Origin: Pyrinomonadaceae bacterium
GTDB taxonomy: Bacteria; Acidobacteriota; Blastocatellia; Pyrinomonadales; Pyrinomonadaceae
Reading direction: 5' to 3'
Assembly (NCBI GenBank): GCA_019694355.1
Contig: JAIBCB010000002.1
Span: 372,001 to 436,000, forward strand
Length of the DNA: 64,000 nt
Each line of letters opens with the position of its first letter. Position 1 is the first letter of the stretch. Shown here piece by piece: positions 1 to 8,154 of the stretch. The notes under the pieces are model-generated. The model did no database searches, was not told the origin of the DNA, and was given only the letters and a program-made list of their open reading frames with translations. A program made the position numbers and the translations under genes.

Positions 1-781
1 CGTTCGCGTCAGAGTGCGCATGAAATATCACGGGGCGAAAGGCCGAACCGAGCACCTTCACCATGATCTGGGCGTCTTTAACGATGCGTCTATCGGTGCC
101 GCGGCAGATAAGGATATTTAGGGAAACGCGGTCACCGCCCTTGAACTTGGTTTCTCCGAGAATATCGACGGAGAGGTGTTCATGGCGAGGCCGATCGATC
201 CCGGACAGCTCACTCACCACATCGAGGTCTTCAGGAAGCAACTGGATCTCGTCAATGATCGTCACTTCGTCCGCAAAGACAGGAAGATCAAAAAAGTCGT
301 CGTCGAGTTCGACGTTAGTGGTCAGCGGAGCTTGGTCCGGTGCCTCGATCGGTGCAGTTTCAGGAGTTGAAACCGTGATAACGCGTTGAGTCTCGATTGG
401 GACAACGGGTGCTGCCGACGCAACGAGGCTTTCCTCCAAGGTCTCCCGAACTTCAGGTGGCGGAAGGTCAGCTTTGGCCTCAGCGGCGGCCTCGCGTCTT
501 GCTGCCCGCGCACGACCGCTCATTTGCTGAAGATCGCTAATGCGGCCGGCGCGAACGGCAGCACAAATTAGTTTGTGCTGGTGCGAAAGCCGATCCGAAA
601 GGGCGATCTCGTCTAGAGTCCCTTCATTCAAGTCGTTGTAGGGTGTGCGTTTGCTGGCGAGAATCGTGCCGCGGTCGTAGACAAGAGACACGATCACCTG
701 CGACGAGAGGCCTTTATCCTCCGTCTGGATGTGGTAAACCACCCCATTATGTTCAACGTCAGTATTAAATCCAGAGATCAC
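1..781 (-). CDS. Conserved hypothetical protein, C-terminus cut by window edge
   Basis: An open frame on the minus strand runs from GTG at 781-779 off the left end, giving about 260 residues without a stop. It begins ISGFNTDVEHNGVVYHIQTE and continues with a compact N-terminal domain (about residues 1-75, including VYDRGTILASKRTPY), an Ala/Glu/Pro-rich linker (about 100-160), and a second beta-rich segment (about 190-260) reading DILGETKFKGGDRVSLNI. An in-frame TGA at 802-800 limits the upstream extension, and GTG is the first start after it. There is no clear Shine-Dalgarno. I recall similar N-termini in unannotated acidobacterial proteins, but no function is known to me. The second segment resembles an Ig-like surface domain only in general character. 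Divergent from the nuo operon. Confidence 0.7.
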   Translation of the reverse strand, partial: MISGFNTDVEHNGVVYHIQTEDKGLSSQVIVSLVYDRGTILASKRTPYNDLNEGTLDEIALSDRLSHQHKLICAAVRAGRISDLQQMSGRARAARREAAAEAKADLPPPEVRETLEESLVASAAPVVPIETQRVITVSTPETAPIEAPDQAPLTTNVELDDDFFDLPVFADEVTIIDEIQLLPEDLDVVSELSGIDRPRHEHLSVDILGETKFKGGDRVSLNILICRGTDRRIVKDAQIMVKVLGSAFRPVIFHAHSDAN

Positions 782-916
782 GGGAAAAGTGGGTGAAGAT
801 CAATTGAAATGCAGGAATTACAAGCGAAAATGACTGCGTTCGCCACCATTAAAGGTAGCATAACGCTGTTTACCTGGTCAATGTTTATTCTTCCGCGCGG
901 TGTCGGGTTCACTGCC

Positions 917-945
917 TTGACACTCCCAAGGGCTTAACTTACGAT
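917..945 (+). promoter_or_regulatory. Sigma-70-type promoter for the nuo operon
   Basis: TTGACA (917-922), a 17-base spacer, then TACGAT (940-945). The -35 is perfect and the -10 matches four of six. It lies about 100 bases upstream of nuoA and is the only good hexamer pair in the gap between the divergent hypothetical gene and nuoA. The leader it would produce contains a hairpin at 981-1004. Confidence 0.6.
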
Positions 946-980
946 TTAAGTGTGCTTTAACGCCCAATTTTCCCGCATCT

Positions 981-1004
981 AAAACACGCTTTTTCAAAAG
1001 CGTT
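981..1004 (+). other. Leader hairpin ahead of nuoA
   Basis: CGCTTTT (987-993) pairs with AAAAGCG (996-1002) across a tight turn, and the second arm runs into TTTT. It lies in the predicted untranslated leader of the nuo operon, about 40 bases before nuoA. It could be a weak attenuator or an mRNA-stability element. The stem is AT-rich and short, so function is uncertain. Confidence 0.3.
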
Positions 1005-1043
1005 TTGCTCGAATTTGGGCTAAATCGGTCGGTAGGATCATTT

Positions 1044-1526
1044 ATGTCCGAATTCAGCTTTTTCGACTACGTTCCCATCGGAATCATGTTTCTTGTGGCT
1101 GCCGGTTTTGGCGTCAGCCAGTTGTTCGTGACGCAGTTGATCGGTCCGCGTAAGCGGACATCGATCAAGCTCAGCCCGTACGAATGCGGAAAAGATCCGG
1201 TCGGCACTGCCCGCGAACGCTTCTCCGTAAAATTCTATACCGTTGCGGTCATCTTCCTGCTTTTCGATATCGAAGTTTTGTTCATCATTCCTTTCGCCGT
1301 AGCCTTCAAGAGCCTGTTAAAAGAGCCCGCGATCTTCGGCGTGGTGGCCTTTCTCGAGATCATTGTCTTTATCGCGACTTTGATCGTCGGCTATGTATAC
1401 GTTTGGAAGAAAGGTGTATTTGACTGGGGCGTTCAATCGAGGGTCGAAGCACGCGAGGAAGCAAAGAGATTGGCACGCGAGCGAAAGGAAGCTGCGAGAA
1501 CCGCACCGGCGAAGATCGCTGCCTGA
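1044..1526 (+). CDS. nuoA: NADH-quinone oxidoreductase subunit A
   Basis: Small membrane subunit of complex I, which couples NADH oxidation to quinone reduction and proton export. The 160-residue protein has three hydrophobic helices (about 8-30, 72-95, 100-122). The conserved loop SPYECGKDPVGTARERFSVKFY and FDIEVLFIIPFAV are NuoA hallmarks; that loop holds the Cys near the quinone site. The C-terminus carries a charged Arg/Glu/Ala tail longer than usual. ATG at 1044 is chosen over an upstream TTG at 1005 because AGGA lies seven bases before it and the family starts just before the first helix. First gene of the operon; nuoB follows nine bases after the stop. Confidence 0.95.
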   Translation: MSEFSFFDYVPIGIMFLVAAGFGVSQLFVTQLIGPRKRTSIKLSPYECGKDPVGTARERFSVKFYTVAVIFLLFDIEVLFIIPFAVAFKSLLKEPAIFGVVAFLEIIVFIATLIVGYVYVWKKGVFDWGVQSRVEAREEAKRLARERKEAARTAPAKIAA

Positions 1527-1535
1527 GATTTTTAT

Positions 1536-2183
1536 ATGGGGCTTGAGAACACACTATTTGATTCGCTGCCGGACGTCGTGACCGTAAAGCTCGACGCCGT
1601 GGTCAACTGGGCTCGAAAGTCGAGCCTTTGGCCAGCCACATTCGGCTTGGCTTGTTGTGCGATCGAAATGATGAATACCGTTTCGGCACGCAACGACCTT
1701 TCTCGTTTCGGTGCCGAAACCTTTCGAGCGAGTCCGCGACAGGCGGATGTAATGATCGTCTCGGGGCGTGTTTCGAGAAAGATGGCTCCGGTCCTTCGCC
1801 GTATCTACGATCAGATGCCTGAGCCGAAATGGGTGATCTCGATGGGAGCCTGTGCGACCTCTGGCGGCGTATTCGATAATTACGCCATCGTTCAGGGCGT
1901 CGACAAGGTCGTTCCCGTTGACGTCTATGTGCCGGGCTGTCCGCCGCGGCCGGAAATGCTTGTCCACGCGATCACAATGCTTCAGGACAAGATAATGAAG
2001 GATTCAGTGAAGGATCGACGCGACACATTCGAGCCTGAATCGCGCGTTTCAACCATTCCCGGCACGTTGCCGGTTACCGAGAATACGGCTCTTGAACGCG
2101 AAATGCAGGACGAAGTCCGCAAGGGCGAAGTGTCGCGGCCTTACTCAGTACCGTCGCGTCATGAGCGCCGGCGCTCGTCCTAA
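1536..2183 (+). CDS. nuoB: NADH-quinone oxidoreductase subunit B
   Basis: Peripheral-arm subunit that binds cluster N2, the last [4Fe-4S] centre before quinone. The 215-residue protein shows LACCAIEMM with the tandem cysteines, then GACATSGG and VPGCPPRPE, which together supply the cluster ligands. The core ends near residue 155; about 60 further residues form a charged tail that is longer than in the E. coli protein. ATG at 1536 is the family start. The C-terminal tail overlaps the upstream extension of the nuoC frame, but the preferred nuoC start (2200) lies beyond the stop. Confidence 0.96.
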   Translation: MGLENTLFDSLPDVVTVKLDAVVNWARKSSLWPATFGLACCAIEMMNTVSARNDLSRFGAETFRASPRQADVMIVSGRVSRKMAPVLRRIYDQMPEPKWVISMGACATSGGVFDNYAIVQGVDKVVPVDVYVPGCPPRPEMLVHAITMLQDKIMKDSVKDRRDTFEPESRVSTIPGTLPVTENTALEREMQDEVRKGEVSRPYSVPSRHERRRSS

Positions 2184-2199
2184 ACTAGAGATTGCTTTT

Positions 2200-2679
2200 A
2201 TGGCCGATAAATTGGAGTTCTTCGTCGAAGAACTGAGGAAAAAGAACGCATCCTGGGTTCAGGATGTTAGGAGTGGACACGGCGAAACGACAGTTGTTGT
2301 TGGGCGCGATGACGTCCTCGACGTTTGCACGTTCCTACGGGATGAGCACAAGTTCGATATGCTCGCGGATCTTTGCGGTGGCGATCTCGGCCCCGAAGAG
2401 GAACCACGGTTCTTTGTAAACTACCACCTCTTCTCGACCACGCATCACAGCCGCCTGCGCGTAAAGGTGCTTCTGTCGGAAGATGACCCAAATGTCGCAT
2501 CGGTCACGTCGATCTGGAAGACCGCAAATTGGCACGAGCGCGAGACCTACGACTTTTTCGGGATAATTTTTGAAGGCCACCCTGACTTGAGGCGGATTCT
2601 GCTTCCGTCTGATTTTGATGGATTCGCTCTCCGAAAAGATTATCCGCTGCGTGGATACGAACCCTATAGCTTGAATTGA
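2200..2679 (+). CDS. nuoC: NADH-quinone oxidoreductase subunit C
   Basis: 30-kDa-type subunit of the complex I peripheral arm, packing against NuoD. The 159-residue protein contains the family signature WHERETYDFFGIIFEGHPDLRRI and the closing LRKDYPLRGYEP. The frame is open from 2092, but ATG at 2200 (MADKLEF) follows the nuoB stop, has AGAG about nine bases ahead, and gives the expected length; upstream residues are Arg/Lys-rich and unlike the family. NuoC is separate from NuoD here, unlike the fused CD of enterobacteria. Its TGA stop overlaps the nuoD ATG. Confidence 0.94.
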   Translation: MADKLEFFVEELRKKNASWVQDVRSGHGETTVVVGRDDVLDVCTFLRDEHKFDMLADLCGGDLGPEEEPRFFVNYHLFSTTHHSRLRVKVLLSEDDPNVASVTSIWKTANWHERETYDFFGIIFEGHPDLRRILLPSDFDGFALRKDYPLRGYEPYSLN

Positions 2680-3902
2680 TGATGGAAACCGTCGTAGAAA
2701 ATTCCGCGGCCGCGGACAGCGTTCTGGACAATGCTCTCGAGTCCGAAATGACCCTTTCGATGGGGCCGCAGCATCCGTCCACCCACGGGGTGCTTCGGCT
2801 CGATCTTCGTCTCGACGGCGAGCTTGTTCTGAAGGCCGTGCCGGATATCGGCTACCTTCATACCGGAATGGAGAAGCTCTTCGAGTACAAAAAGTATCAG
2901 CAGGGCATTGTCATCACCGATCGAATGGATTATCTGAATCCGCTCGGCAATAACCTTGCGTATGTGATGGCCGCGGAGAAGCTTCTCGATCTCGAAATAC
3001 CGGAAAGAGCTCAGGTGATCCGCGTTCTTTTCTGCGAACTCCAGCGTATCGCCTCGCACATGGTGTGGCTTGGGACGCACGGGCTCGATCTTGGGGCAAT
3101 GTCGCCGTTCTTCTATTGCTTCCGTCAGCGCGAAAAGATACTGAACCTGATCGAGGCAGCATCGGGCGGACGTATGACGCCAAGCTATTTCCGTATCGGC
3201 GGCCTGATGATGGATCTGCCGGCCGGTTTCACGGAACGCTGCAAGCAATTTCTTGACGACTTCCCGGAAGCGATGGAGACATTCGACACGCTTCTTACAG
3301 GAAATACGATCTGGCACAGCCGGACAAAAGGCATCGGCATCATTTCACGTAAAGATGCCATCAGTTGGGGCTTGACCGGACCTTGCCTTCGCGGCAGCGG
3401 CGTCGACCTTGATCTCAGACGCGACAATCCGTACTCGGGCTACGAGACTTACGATTTCGAGGTTCCTGTCGAGCACGATTGCGACGTCTGGGCTCGTTAT
3501 ATGGTACGCATCCGCGAGTGCTACGAGTCTGCGAAGATCGTCCGCCAGGCCCTTGAACGCCTGAAGCCCGGTCCGATCAAAGCGAATGCACCTAAGATCG
3601 TATTACCGGACCGCGACGATATGCGTAAGCATATGGATTCGCTCATACACCACTTTCTGATCGTCGCTGAGGGCTTTAATGTGCCTCCCGGCGAGGTTTA
3701 TCACGCGATAGAAGCGTCCAAGGGCGAGCTTGGTGTTTATATGAGGTCCAACGGCGGGCCGAAACCGGAACGTGTGCATTTTCGCGGGCCCAGTTTCGTA
3801 AACCTATCGGCCTTGCCCGACATGGTCAAGGGGGAAATGGTCGCGGATGTCGTCGCGGTGATCGGCAGCTTGGATATTGTTCTCGGAGAAATTGATCGTT
3901 AG
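2679..3902 (+). CDS. nuoD: NADH-quinone oxidoreductase subunit D
   Basis: 49-kDa-type subunit that forms the quinone pocket with NuoB. The 407-residue protein shows MGPQHPSTHGVLR near residue 30, GYLHTGMEKLFE, RMDYLNPLGNNLAY, and the C-terminal LGEIDR, all diagnostic. The invariant His and Tyr positions of the quinone site (HPSTHG and MDYLNP regions) are intact. ATG at 2679 overlaps the nuoC stop as TGATG; a second ATG at 2682 is possible and a TTG one codon earlier is less likely. The N-terminus has a roughly 25-residue Ala/Asp/Glu extension before the conserved core. Confidence 0.96.
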   Translation: MMETVVENSAAADSVLDNALESEMTLSMGPQHPSTHGVLRLDLRLDGELVLKAVPDIGYLHTGMEKLFEYKKYQQGIVITDRMDYLNPLGNNLAYVMAAEKLLDLEIPERAQVIRVLFCELQRIASHMVWLGTHGLDLGAMSPFFYCFRQREKILNLIEAASGGRMTPSYFRIGGLMMDLPAGFTERCKQFLDDFPEAMETFDTLLTGNTIWHSRTKGIGIISRKDAISWGLTGPCLRGSGVDLDLRRDNPYSGYETYDFEVPVEHDCDVWARYMVRIRECYESAKIVRQALERLKPGPIKANAPKIVLPDRDDMRKHMDSLIHHFLIVAEGFNVPPGEVYHAIEASKGELGVYMRSNGGPKPERVHFRGPSFVNLSALPDMVKGEMVADVVAVIGSLDIVLGEIDR

Positions 3903-3914
3903 CAAAGGCAAGGA

Positions 3915-4202
3915 ATGGACGAGAAAAAGATCGATACTCTCACAAAAAAGGTTGACGGGATGGCCGATGACATCCGTACCAATGGTATCCGTTTGGATAA
4001 ACTGGAGAATCGTATAGACCGGCTGGAATTAAATCACGACGCGAGGTTCGATAAGCTCGAGAGCCTGATCCGCGGTGTTGCGTCTGATCTGCAGGTCCTA
4101 TCGGCTCAGTTCCGAGATGTCGGGATAATGGCGATCAGTGACAACGTGAAGATCTCAGAGATCGAAAAGCGGGTCGATGCACTTGAAGAGCGAGTTCACT
4201 AA
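3915..4202 (+). CDS. Small coiled-coil protein inside the nuo operon
   Basis: A 95-residue charged protein with heptad-like spacing almost throughout (IDTLTKKVDGMADDI, IRLDKLENRIDRLEL, ISEIEKRVDALEERV). It has no cysteines, membrane segments or signal peptide. It lies 12 bases after nuoD and 33 before nuoE on the same strand, so it is probably cotranscribed. Similar short coiled-coil proteins occur in many genomes without a known role; it is not a recognised complex I subunit. A structural or assembly role is inference from position only. The reading frame is convincing (coding-type third positions, clean start after GCAAGGA). Confidence 0.75.
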   Translation: MDEKKIDTLTKKVDGMADDIRTNGIRLDKLENRIDRLELNHDARFDKLESLIRGVASDLQVLSAQFRDVGIMAISDNVKISEIEKRVDALEERVH

Positions 4203-4235
4203 ACTCAGCATTTATCCTTTTGCTTAATTTTTAAG

Positions 4236-4766
4236 ATGGCAGCAGTTAAACCTTCAGACTATACGAATCAGGTTACGGTAACGGACGAGGTCGCAGAATT
4301 CTCGCCCGAAGTAATGGATGAGATCCGGTCGCACCTCGAAAAATATCCGCCGGACAGGAGCCGCTCGGCGCTGATACCGCTTCTTTTTCTCGTTCAGAGA
4401 GAGCGTGGCTATATCGACAATCCGGGCGTGAATTTTCTGGCAAAGTTCCTGAATATCGAGGTGACCGATGTTTGGGAGACGGCGACATTTTACTCGATGT
4501 TCAATATGAATCGAGTCGGCCGTCATCACATTCAGGTCTGTAAGACGCTCTCCTGCAAGATAATGGGCGAGCCGGACATCACGGATCATATCTGCACAAA
4601 ACTTGGTATTAAGCCCGGCGAAACTACGCCCGACGGGAAGTTCACCGTTTCGTTGGTCGAATGCCTGGGCAGTTGCGGCACCGCGCCGATGATGCAGATC
4701 GGTTTTGATTACCACGAGGATCTGACGACGGAGAAGGTGGACAAGATCCTTGCGGAGTGTGAGTAG
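4236..4766 (+). CDS. nuoE: NADH-quinone oxidoreductase subunit E
   Basis: 24-kDa-type subunit that holds the [2Fe-2S] cluster N1a beside NuoF. The 176-residue protein shows the helical N-terminal domain (RSALIPLLFLVQRERGYI) followed by a thioredoxin-like fold with cluster ligands CKTLSC and CLGSCGTAPMM (C-x4-C and C-x3-C). TFYSMFN is the usual family motif. Starts at ATG 4236. It is separated from nuoF by a SnoaL-like gene, which is unusual because nuoE and nuoF are normally adjacent. Confidence 0.95.
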   Translation: MAAVKPSDYTNQVTVTDEVAEFSPEVMDEIRSHLEKYPPDRSRSALIPLLFLVQRERGYIDNPGVNFLAKFLNIEVTDVWETATFYSMFNMNRVGRHHIQVCKTLSCKIMGEPDITDHICTKLGIKPGETTPDGKFTVSLVECLGSCGTAPMMQIGFDYHEDLTTEKVDKILAECE

Positions 4767-4795
4767 TTTTTTCGGTTTTTGGCAGTTGAAGGTTT

Positions 4796-5188
4796 ATGAC
4801 GAACGGCGAGATCATCCGCGGACTCTACGATGCCTTTGCTCAGGGCAATGTGCCTGCGGTCTTGGCCGCCTTTGACGATGACATCTCGTGGACGGAGGCC
4901 GAAGGTTTTATGTACGGCGGAACGTACATCGGAGCAAATGCGGTGCTTGAAAACGTGTTTATGAAGCTCGGCACCGAATGGGAAGGATTTGCCGCCGTTC
5001 CGAACAAGATCGTTGATGGCGGCGACGGGAACGTGATCTCGATAGGTACATATTCCGGGAAATTTCTTGCTACTGGAAGGAGTGTGAGTGTCCCGTTCGC
5101 TCACAGCTGGGAATTGAGCGAGGGTAAGGTCAAAAAGTTTATGCAGTACACAGATACTGCGGTTATCAAACGCGACCTGGGCGTTTAG
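4796..5188 (+). CDS. SnoaL-like / NTF2-fold protein
   Basis: A 130-residue protein with the layout of SnoaL-like polyketide-cyclase/ketosteroid-isomerase-related proteins. It has an N-terminal helix (IIRGLYDAFAQGNVPAVLAAFDDDISWTE), a glycine-rich turn (YGGTYIGANAVLENVF) and a curved sheet ending in HSWELSEGKVKKFMQYTDTA. Proteins of this fold are small pocket proteins of varied activity; substrate cannot be read from sequence. No signal peptide, so cytoplasmic. It sits between nuoE and nuoF, 29 bases after the nuoE stop, and is probably cotranscribed. Any link to complex I is guilt by association. Confidence 0.8.
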   Translation: MTNGEIIRGLYDAFAQGNVPAVLAAFDDDISWTEAEGFMYGGTYIGANAVLENVFMKLGTEWEGFAAVPNKIVDGGDGNVISIGTYSGKFLATGRSVSVPFAHSWELSEGKVKKFMQYTDTAVIKRDLGV

Positions 5189-5226
5189 CTCGGAAAGATC
5201 AGGTAAAGGATACAAGTTAAAGCCAA

Positions 5227-6546
5227 ATGGAAATAAGGGCAATAGGCTGCGATCCGCTTCAGTTAAAGCGCGTGCTTGCAAAAGACGGGCACACGCTCAA
5301 GGTGTATCGCGACATGGGCGGATACGCAAGCCTTAAGAAAGCGCTTGGAATGACTCCGGCGGATATTATTGAGACGGTCAAAACATCAGCTTTGCGCGGC
5401 CGAGGAGGTGCAGGCTTTCCGACCGGGATGAAATGGTCTTTCGTTCCTAAGGATTCGCCGAAGCCGAAATACATTGTTTGCAACGCGGACGAATCCGAGC
5501 CCGGAACTTTCAAGGATCGATACCTTCTTGAACGCGATCCGCACGCCCTGATCGAAGGAATGGTCATAGCCGGCCATGCGCTCGGCGCTGCGACGGGCTA
5601 TATCTACTATCGCGGCGAATACAACTACCTGATCGACATTATGGACGCCGCCCTCGCGGAAGCTCGTGATGCCGGACTTTTAGGGCGCAATATTCTCGGC
5701 ACCGGTTTCGATATGGATATCTTTACGCACACGGGAGCCGGTGCGTATATCTGCGGTGAGGAAACGGCTCTGCTGAGTTCGCTAGAAGGTTTTCGCGGCC
5801 ATCCGCGTATGAAACCGCCTTTTCCGGCACTCGAAGGTCTTTACGCCTGCCCTACGGTCGTCAACAACGTAGAAACCCTGACCGCTATCCCTGAGATCAT
5901 CGAACTGGGGGCAGAAGCTTGGCGCGACCTTGGGACAGAGAAGTCCGGCGGCACAAAGCTCTGGTCCGTCAGTGGCCACGTTAAGAAACCGGGTGTTTAT
6001 GAACTTCCGATGGGCTACGCCGATATGGAAAAGTTCATTATGGAAGACTGCGGCGGAATGCTTCGCGATGACAAAAAGCTGAAGGCGGTCATTCCCGGCG
6101 GCTCATCGGTTTACATAATGAACACGAGCCAGATCCTGGGCAAGAACGTAACGATGGATTACGAAGGGCTCGTGGCGGCCGGCTCGAGCGTTGGTTCGGG
6201 CGGCTTTATCGTGATGGATGAGCGGGTCGATGTCGTTGAGTCAACGAGAAATCTCACCCAGTTCTATAAACATGAATCCTGCGGCTGGTGTACGCCTTGC
6301 CGCGAAGGAACTGATTGGCTCGTCAAGATATTCGACCGGATAGCGGCAGGCGGTGGCCGACCCGAGGACGCTCAGGTAATGCTCGATCTTTGCGACAATA
6401 TGGAAGGACGTTCACACTGTCCGCTTGCCGACGCGGCAGCGTGGCCGATCCAGTCTGCGATCCAGCGTTTTCCTGAAGATTTTAAGAAGTGGCTTTGGAA
6501 AAATACGGAAAATTCCGAGGCTAAGGAGCTGAAGGTAAACGCATAA
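5227..6546 (+). CDS. nuoF: NADH-quinone oxidoreductase subunit F
   Basis: 51-kDa-type subunit that binds NADH and FMN and passes electrons to cluster N3. The 439-residue protein shows RGRGGAGFPTGMKWSF (about residues 57-72, FMN/NADH site), CNADESEPGTFKDR, TGAGAYICGEETAL and the N3 ligands SCGWCTPCREG plus the later HCPLAD cysteine. Length is normal. ATG at 5227. The three following genes (lipase, thx, DUF1579) separate it from nuoG. Confidence 0.96.
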   Translation: MEIRAIGCDPLQLKRVLAKDGHTLKVYRDMGGYASLKKALGMTPADIIETVKTSALRGRGGAGFPTGMKWSFVPKDSPKPKYIVCNADESEPGTFKDRYLLERDPHALIEGMVIAGHALGAATGYIYYRGEYNYLIDIMDAALAEARDAGLLGRNILGTGFDMDIFTHTGAGAYICGEETALLSSLEGFRGHPRMKPPFPALEGLYACPTVVNNVETLTAIPEIIELGAEAWRDLGTEKSGGTKLWSVSGHVKKPGVYELPMGYADMEKFIMEDCGGMLRDDKKLKAVIPGGSSVYIMNTSQILGKNVTMDYEGLVAAGSSVGSGGFIVMDERVDVVESTRNLTQFYKHESCGWCTPCREGTDWLVKIFDRIAAGGGRPEDAQVMLDLCDNMEGRSHCPLADAAAWPIQSAIQRFPEDFKKWLWKNTENSEAKELKVNA

Positions 6547-6556
6547 AGAATTCGGA

Positions 6557-7936
6557 ATGATGCGGTCGATCTATTCAATATCTTCTCGCTTGGCGATCCT
6601 GCTGCTGATGATCTTGGCGGCGGGCACTTTTGCACTCGCGAAAGATAGAGATTCGGTCATCATCATTCCCGGAATAATGGGGTCGGAGTTGGTTAATAGA
6701 GAGAAGGCAGACGAGGTAGTTTGGTTCAGCGTTGCCCGCTCGAAGACAGACGACATCCGCTTGCCGATCACGTCCGATCCGCTTGCCTCGCGTGACGATC
6801 TTTCGGCCGGTGATATTCTGCGGTCGGTCAAGATCGGGCCTATCCCGCGAGTTGATATCTACAAGGGTTTGATCGACTCCCTGATATCAAAGGGATACCA
6901 CGAAGAGACCTGGAACGCTCCCTCGAATGACGGCGCTAATGCAGGGATTTACGTCTTTGCTTACGATTGGCGTTTGGACAATGTCCATAATGCGAAACTG
7001 CTTGTAGAGCGAATAGAGGCGGTCAAGAAACAGCTTAATGCTCCGGAGCTTAAGTTCGATATTATTGCCCACTCGATGGGCGGTCTGATCGCGAGATACG
7101 CGGCGATGTACGGAACCGCAGACCTTCCGGCAGGAAATCAAAGGCCTGTTCCAAATTGGGTCGGCGATCGTCATTTCCGAAAGATCGTGCTTCTCGGCAC
7201 GCCAAATGAAGGTTCACCGCTTACTCTGGAAGGTTTCATAAAGGGTGAGTCGTTCGGTCCGGTCGCGGTCAACATGCCGTTCGTTCGCAACATCTCGCGG
7301 TTCGATGTGTTCACAATGCCTGCGGCCTACGAACTGCTTCCGGCGCCGGGCACGTTTACCCTGATGGGCGAGGATCTTCAGCCGATCAAAGTCGATCTCT
7401 ACGACCCAAAGGTTTGGGCCGTGTACGGTTGGGATCCTGTCAGTGATCCAAAATTTGCAAAGACCTTTTCGGCGGCCGAACGAAAGGCTGCGCCCTTGTT
7501 CTTCGCAAAGATGCTTCGTCGGGCAAAGCTCTTTCATGAGGCTCTTAATGCAGCTTCGAGCGTAAAGCCAAAGGTCGAGTTCGCATTGGTCGGGGCGGAG
7601 TGCAAAGAGACGATCGCCGGAGCGGCACTTTCGCGAAGCGGGAAGAGCGGCGATTGGGTGACGCGCTTCTCTGTTCCTAACGAAAAGAAGAAAGACGGTG
7701 CCACGCCTGAATCGGCGGCCTTGAGAGCGGCGATCTACGCTCCCGGCGACGGAGTCGTTTCCTCCTATTCGCTGCGAGGGAACGGCCGTTTGAGTTCGAT
7801 GCTTGTTTCGACCAAATTCTTTTGTGAAGCTCACAACCGCCTCGCAGCGAACCATGAGATCCAGGAATATATTGAGCAATTTTTGACCGGTGCCGAAGCG
7901 GCGACACCGGCGGCTGAGGAAATGCCGCGCAACTAG
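6557..7936 (+). CDS. Exported LCAT-family lipase/acyltransferase
   Basis: A 459-residue alpha/beta hydrolase of the lecithin:cholesterol acyltransferase-like family. Residues 1-29 form a signal peptide (RLAILLLMILAAGTFALA), so it is exported. Next come the oxyanion-strand VIIIPGIMGSEL, the YDWRLD motif typical of LCAT, and the nucleophile elbow AHSMGG with its serine near residue 175. Candidate acid and base are in YAPGDGVV and EAHNRLAANHE near the C-terminus. Family members act on acyl lipids, but substrate is not readable. Ten bases separate it from nuoF, and it sits mid-operon between nuoF and nuoG, a place with no known functional logic. Confidence 0.85.
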   Translation: MMRSIYSISSRLAILLLMILAAGTFALAKDRDSVIIIPGIMGSELVNREKADEVVWFSVARSKTDDIRLPITSDPLASRDDLSAGDILRSVKIGPIPRVDIYKGLIDSLISKGYHEETWNAPSNDGANAGIYVFAYDWRLDNVHNAKLLVERIEAVKKQLNAPELKFDIIAHSMGGLIARYAAMYGTADLPAGNQRPVPNWVGDRHFRKIVLLGTPNEGSPLTLEGFIKGESFGPVAVNMPFVRNISRFDVFTMPAAYELLPAPGTFTLMGEDLQPIKVDLYDPKVWAVYGWDPVSDPKFAKTFSAAERKAAPLFFAKMLRRAKLFHEALNAASSVKPKVEFALVGAECKETIAGAALSRSGKSGDWVTRFSVPNEKKKDGATPESAALRAAIYAPGDGVVSSYSLRGNGRLSSMLVSTKFFCEAHNRLAANHEIQEYIEQFLTGAEAATPAAEEMPRN

Positions 7937-7986
7937 AAAGGTATACTCGCGTCGGTGAACTTTTTGATTTTTTATTGAGGAGAATT

Positions 7987-8154
7987 ATGGGAAAGGGAGA
8001 TAAGAGAACGCGACGGGGCAAGATCTTTGCAGGCAGCCATGGAAGATCAAGGCCGAAACACAAGGGAGCTTCGTTTGTGGCGTCGGCCGTGGTTGCGGCT
8101 AAGGCTGAAGAGAAGAAGCCGGCTCGAAAAGTTAAGGTAAAAGCAAAGGAATAG
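7987..8154 (+). CDS. Ribosomal protein bTHX, small subunit
   Basis: A 55-residue basic protein beginning MGKGDKRTRRGKIFAGSHG and continuing RSRPKHKG. This is the signature of the Thx peptide bound at the head of the 30S subunit in Thermus. The family core is about 25 residues; here an Ala/Lys tail (AKAEEKKPARKVKVKAKE) doubles the length. A strong GAGGAGA Shine-Dalgarno lies seven bases before ATG 7987, and the stop abuts the GTG of the next gene. It is too short for many ORF callers. Finding a ribosomal protein inside a complex I operon is unusual. Confidence 0.85.
   Translation: MGKGDKRTRRGKIFAGSHGRSRPKHKGASFVASAVVAAKAEEKKPARKVKVKAKE

Noticed and set aside
2092..2199. N-terminal extension of nuoC
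   Set aside because: The extra 36 residues overlap nuoB, are Lys/Arg-rich and do not match NuoC; ATG at 2200 fits better.
7214..7879. Minus-strand open frame of 221 codons
   Set aside because: Shadow of the LCAT-type lipase, which has a signal peptide and active-site motifs on the plus strand.
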